Origin: Cocos nucifera
Taxonomy: Eukaryota > Streptophyta > Magnoliopsida > Arecales > Arecaceae
Direction of reading: 5' to 3'
DNA: 64,000 bases
Assembly: GCA_006176705.1 (NCBI GenBank)
Contig: QRFJ01000058.1
Location: 1,052,083-1,116,082, forward strand
Position 1 is the first letter of the stretch; each line of letters opens with the position of its first letter. The position numbers and the translations under genes were made by a program. Shown here piece after piece: positions 63,921 to 64,000 of this stretch. A model generated the notes under the pieces. The model was given only the letters and a program-made list of their open reading frames with translations. It did not search any database and was not told where the DNA came from.

Positions 63921-64000
63921 CATCCTTTTGATTCCAAGTTCACTTCTATCAAAATTGCCTTGAATCAAATCTTGAGCTTAATTCTCATCTTTCTTCCTTT
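63921..64000 (+). other. SIRE sequence downstream of pol
   Basis: Eighty bases without a recognisable motif. SIRE elements often carry another ORF between pol and the 3' LTR, which would lie beyond the window. Confidence 0.3.

Larger units (their letters stand above)
48820..64000 (+). mobile_element. SIRE-lineage Ty1/copia retrotransposon, split by a Tat element, 3' end outside
   Basis: 5' LTR (to 50044), primer site, gag, a second CCHC region, protease, integrase, RT and RNase H in Copia order. The gag arrangement, the CFKYGKLGHKS.TC motif with KVWIPK before protease, and the LTR end CAATTCACCCCCCCTCTTAGG are typical of SIRE. A complete gypsy element is inserted in the integrase at 52344/61421. 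The region after RNase H (63919-64000) shows no LTR yet. Confidence 0.85.

Overview
This is nuclear DNA of a flowering plant. Spliced exons with GT/AG borders, a GASA/snakin gene, Ty1/copia and Ty3/gypsy (Tat lineage) LTR retrotransposons, a CACTA transposon and long AT-rich spacers all point that way. The density of nested LTR elements and the very long TE-filled intron fit a large monocot genome, with a palm (Arecaceae) as my best guess. That guess is inference; nothing in the window proves the species. There is no prokaryotic feature, no CRISPR array, no rRNA or tRNA gene, and only one ordinary host gene that I can support.

Layout. (1) 1-7732: decayed Copia element whose 5' LTR lies outside the window; it ends in a ~2.5 kb 3' LTR. 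(2) 7733-9962: 3' part of a Tat-type gypsy element carrying a spliced ORF on the opposite strand, then its LTR. (3) 10211-11116: long inverted-repeat (foldback/MITE-like) element. (4) 11117-15617: AT-rich intergenic DNA. (5) 15708-30764: the host gene, a three-exon GASA/snakin cysteine-rich peptide gene (93 codons). Its 14 kb first intron holds a tandem-repeat array, a TA microsatellite, a complete Tat gypsy element (19639-27745, target duplication AGAAT) and a 325 bp tandem duplication. (6) 30765-33281: gene-distal sequence ending in the 5' LTR end and primer site of another Copia. (7) 33282-44488: an 11.2 kb CACTA transposon (TIR CACTACTA, target duplication TTA). It carries a broken Ptta/En/Spm-type ORF, split by a gag-only LTR element (37423-43215, target duplication AGAGA), which is itself split by a 2.28 kb solo LTR on the minus strand (40842-43123). 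(8) 44492-48819: LTR fragments and spacer. (9) 48820-64000: a SIRE-type Copia whose integrase is split by a second complete Tat gypsy element (52345-61420, target duplication TTGCA). The SIRE 3' end lies beyond the window.

The transposable elements are dead as coding units. Stops are mainly of the TGG-to-TGA/TAG, CGA-to-TGA and CAG/CAA-to-stop kind, which fits deamination of methylated cytosine. Several catalytic residues are lost: Asp-to-Asn in the protease of the first Tat element, in the reverse transcriptase of the first Copia, and in the protease and integrase of the SIRE element. The GASA gene is the only coding unit with an open frame, consistent splice sites and all conserved residues. 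Most informative are the nesting order, which target duplications establish almost base by base, the antisense spliced ORF of the Tat element, and the gag-only element inside the CACTA.
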